Assembly (NCBI GenBank): GCA_029865885.1
Contig: JARXAK010000085.1
Location: 1-32,299 of the forward strand
Reading direction: 5' to 3'
Source of the DNA: Rhizobium sp.
GTDB taxonomy: Bacteria > Pseudomonadota > Alphaproteobacteria > Rhizobiales > Rhizobiaceae
DNA length: 32,299 bases
In this document: positions 31,358-32,299 of the stretch, piece by piece
How the letters are laid out: every line of letters starts with the position of its first letter
Position numbering within the stretch: position 1 is the stretch's first letter
Notes under the pieces: generated by a model
Database searches by the model: none
What the model saw: the letters and a program-made list of their open reading frames with translations, nothing else
What the model was told of the DNA's origin: nothing
Program-made: the position numbers and the translations under genes

Positions 31358-32299
31358 ATGCTGCGCCTGTTTTCCCGCGAAGCCGAACACCTCGTGCCCG
31401 TCGATGCCGCCATGCTCGGCAAGACCCGCTTGCCCGTCCCGATGATCGCCGGGGCAGGGGGCGAGGATGCCCGCCCGGCCGAGGCCACACCCGCCCCGAT
31501 CTGGTTCGACCTCGTCAATCCGGAGCCCCGCGAGATCCACCTCGTCGAGCAAGCGCTCGGCCTTGATCTTCCGACCCGCGACGAGATGGAGGAGATCGAG
31601 CTGTCCGCCCGGCTCTATCAGGAGGATGGGGCCGAGTTCATGACCATGACGGCGCTGGCCGGCCTCGATGGCGATGATCCCGTGAAGACGCCGGTCACCT
31701 TCATCCTGAAGGGGGCAACCCTCGTCACCATCCGCTATGCCGATCCGAAACCTTTCGCCGCCTTCCTCGCCCGCGCCCGCCGCCCGAACGGTCTTGCCTG
31801 CGTGAGCGGCGATACGGTCATGCTCGGTCTGCTGGAAGCGATCATCGACCGCCTCGCCGACGTGCTGGAGCGCGCCGGCAACGAAATCGACGCCGTCTCC
31901 CGCGAGGTTTTTCGCGCCCGGAGCGCCCAGGGCAAGGGAGCTAAGGGGACTGGCAAGGGTGGTGGCAAGGGCAAGGCCCGCGAAAAGTCCGGCACGAGCA
32001 GCCGCGATCTGCAGGCGCTGATCGAACAGATCGGCCGCAAGGGCGACCTGATGACCGCCACCCGCGAAAGCCTTGTCTCGATCTCCCGTCTGGTCGCCTA
32101 TCACGCAGCGCTCGAAGCGCCCGCCCGCAAGACGGCGAAGGACATCCGCCAGAGGATCAAGCTGTTGCAGCGCGATGCCGGCTCGCTGGGCGATCATGCG
32201 CAGTTCCTGCAGGACAAGATCAATTTCCTGCTGGATGCGACGCTGGGGCTGATCAATCTCGAGCAGAACCAGATCATCAAGATCTTCACCGTCGCCTCG
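31358..32299 (+). CDS. corA: CorA-like divalent metal ion transporter (partial, C-terminus outside window)
   Basis: The first 314 codons are present; the gene continues past the right edge, where the two membrane helices and the GMN motif should lie. The N-terminal cytosolic funnel is seen: IWFDLVNPEPREIHLVEQAL, LPTRDEMEEIELSARLYQED (the conserved ExxEES-like region), then FILKGATLVTIRYADPKPF and the long stalk helix ending DKINFLLDATLGLINLEQNQ. CorA proteins form pentamers carrying magnesium, cobalt or nickel. An unusual Gly/Lys-rich insert (residues 189-210) interrupts the helix region. GAAGGAGAG lies before the ATG at 31358. Confidence 0.93.
   Translation, partial: MLRLFSREAEHLVPVDAAMLGKTRLPVPMIAGAGGEDARPAEATPAPIWFDLVNPEPREIHLVEQALGLDLPTRDEMEEIELSARLYQEDGAEFMTMTALAGLDGDDPVKTPVTFILKGATLVTIRYADPKPFAAFLARARRPNGLACVSGDTVMLGLLEAIIDRLADVLERAGNEIDAVSREVFRARSAQGKGAKGTGKGGGKGKAREKSGTSSRDLQALIEQIGRKGDLMTATRESLVSISRLVAYHAALEAPARKTAKDIRQRIKLLQRDAGSLGDHAQFLQDKINFLLDATLGLINLEQNQIIKIFTVAS

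Noticed and set aside
31277-32197. Minus-strand frame opposite the corA-like gene
   Set aside because: The plus strand reads as a CorA family protein; the opposite frame is a shadow.

Overview
The window is GC-rich DNA from an alphaproteobacterium, most likely a member of the Rhizobiales (Rhizobium/Agrobacterium group). This rests on the gene content (OhrR/Ohr pair, DUF982 protein, HWE/HisKA_2-type histidine kinase, CspA and S21 side by side, BrnT/BrnA modules), the codon use, and the short inverted repeats with CTCCCC/GGGGAG arms seen in intergenic gaps. No tRNA, rRNA, CRISPR array, transposase or phage structural gene was seen. The window starts inside ohrR and ends inside a corA-like gene.

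Layout. 1-960: divergent ohrR/ohr organic peroxide defence pair with a compact operator. 1000-2900: an AT-rich leader and an unrecognised 451-residue Trp/Ser/Gly-rich protein. 3360-6030: iorA-iorB, a two-subunit molybdenum hydroxylase with a Tat signal. 6060-8610: a MarR regulator divergent from a likely DUF899-DUF1579-VOC operon; a perfect palindrome lies over the promoter. 8740-9950: small basic protein, rpsU and cspA, all on the minus strand, with a clear cspA promoter, long leader and terminator. 10250-12960: a secreted small protein, a fatty acid desaturase, and a convergent LysR gene whose 3' end contains the desaturase terminator. 13055-15404: a tautomerase-like protein, a WYL regulator divergent from a LysE exporter with shared inverted repeats, and an acetyltransferase. 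15450-16680: two tandem BrnT/BrnA toxin-antitoxin copies. 16730-19630: YnfA, an EAL-domain protein and a HerA-like ATPase. 19960-20350: a small DUF-like protein behind a perfect 16-bp palindrome. 20690-23842: a 1050-residue STAND-type ATPase with seven 44-residue repeats, probably an accessory gene. 23940-28290: a sensor histidine kinase, small proteins, a YqaA/DedA-like membrane protein, a diguanylate cyclase and a DUF982 protein. 28439-30847: a chemoreceptor. 31358-end: a CorA-like metal transporter.

Most of the window looks like ordinary chromosome: stress defence, signalling (cyclic-di-GMP, chemotaxis, two-component) and small transport/regulator pairs. The best candidates for unusual biology are the repeat-bearing STAND ATPase, the duplicated brnTA locus whose upstream toxin copy has ACG where its sister has ATG, and the unknown 451-residue protein. 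All functions are inferred from reading the translated sequence; no database search was possible.
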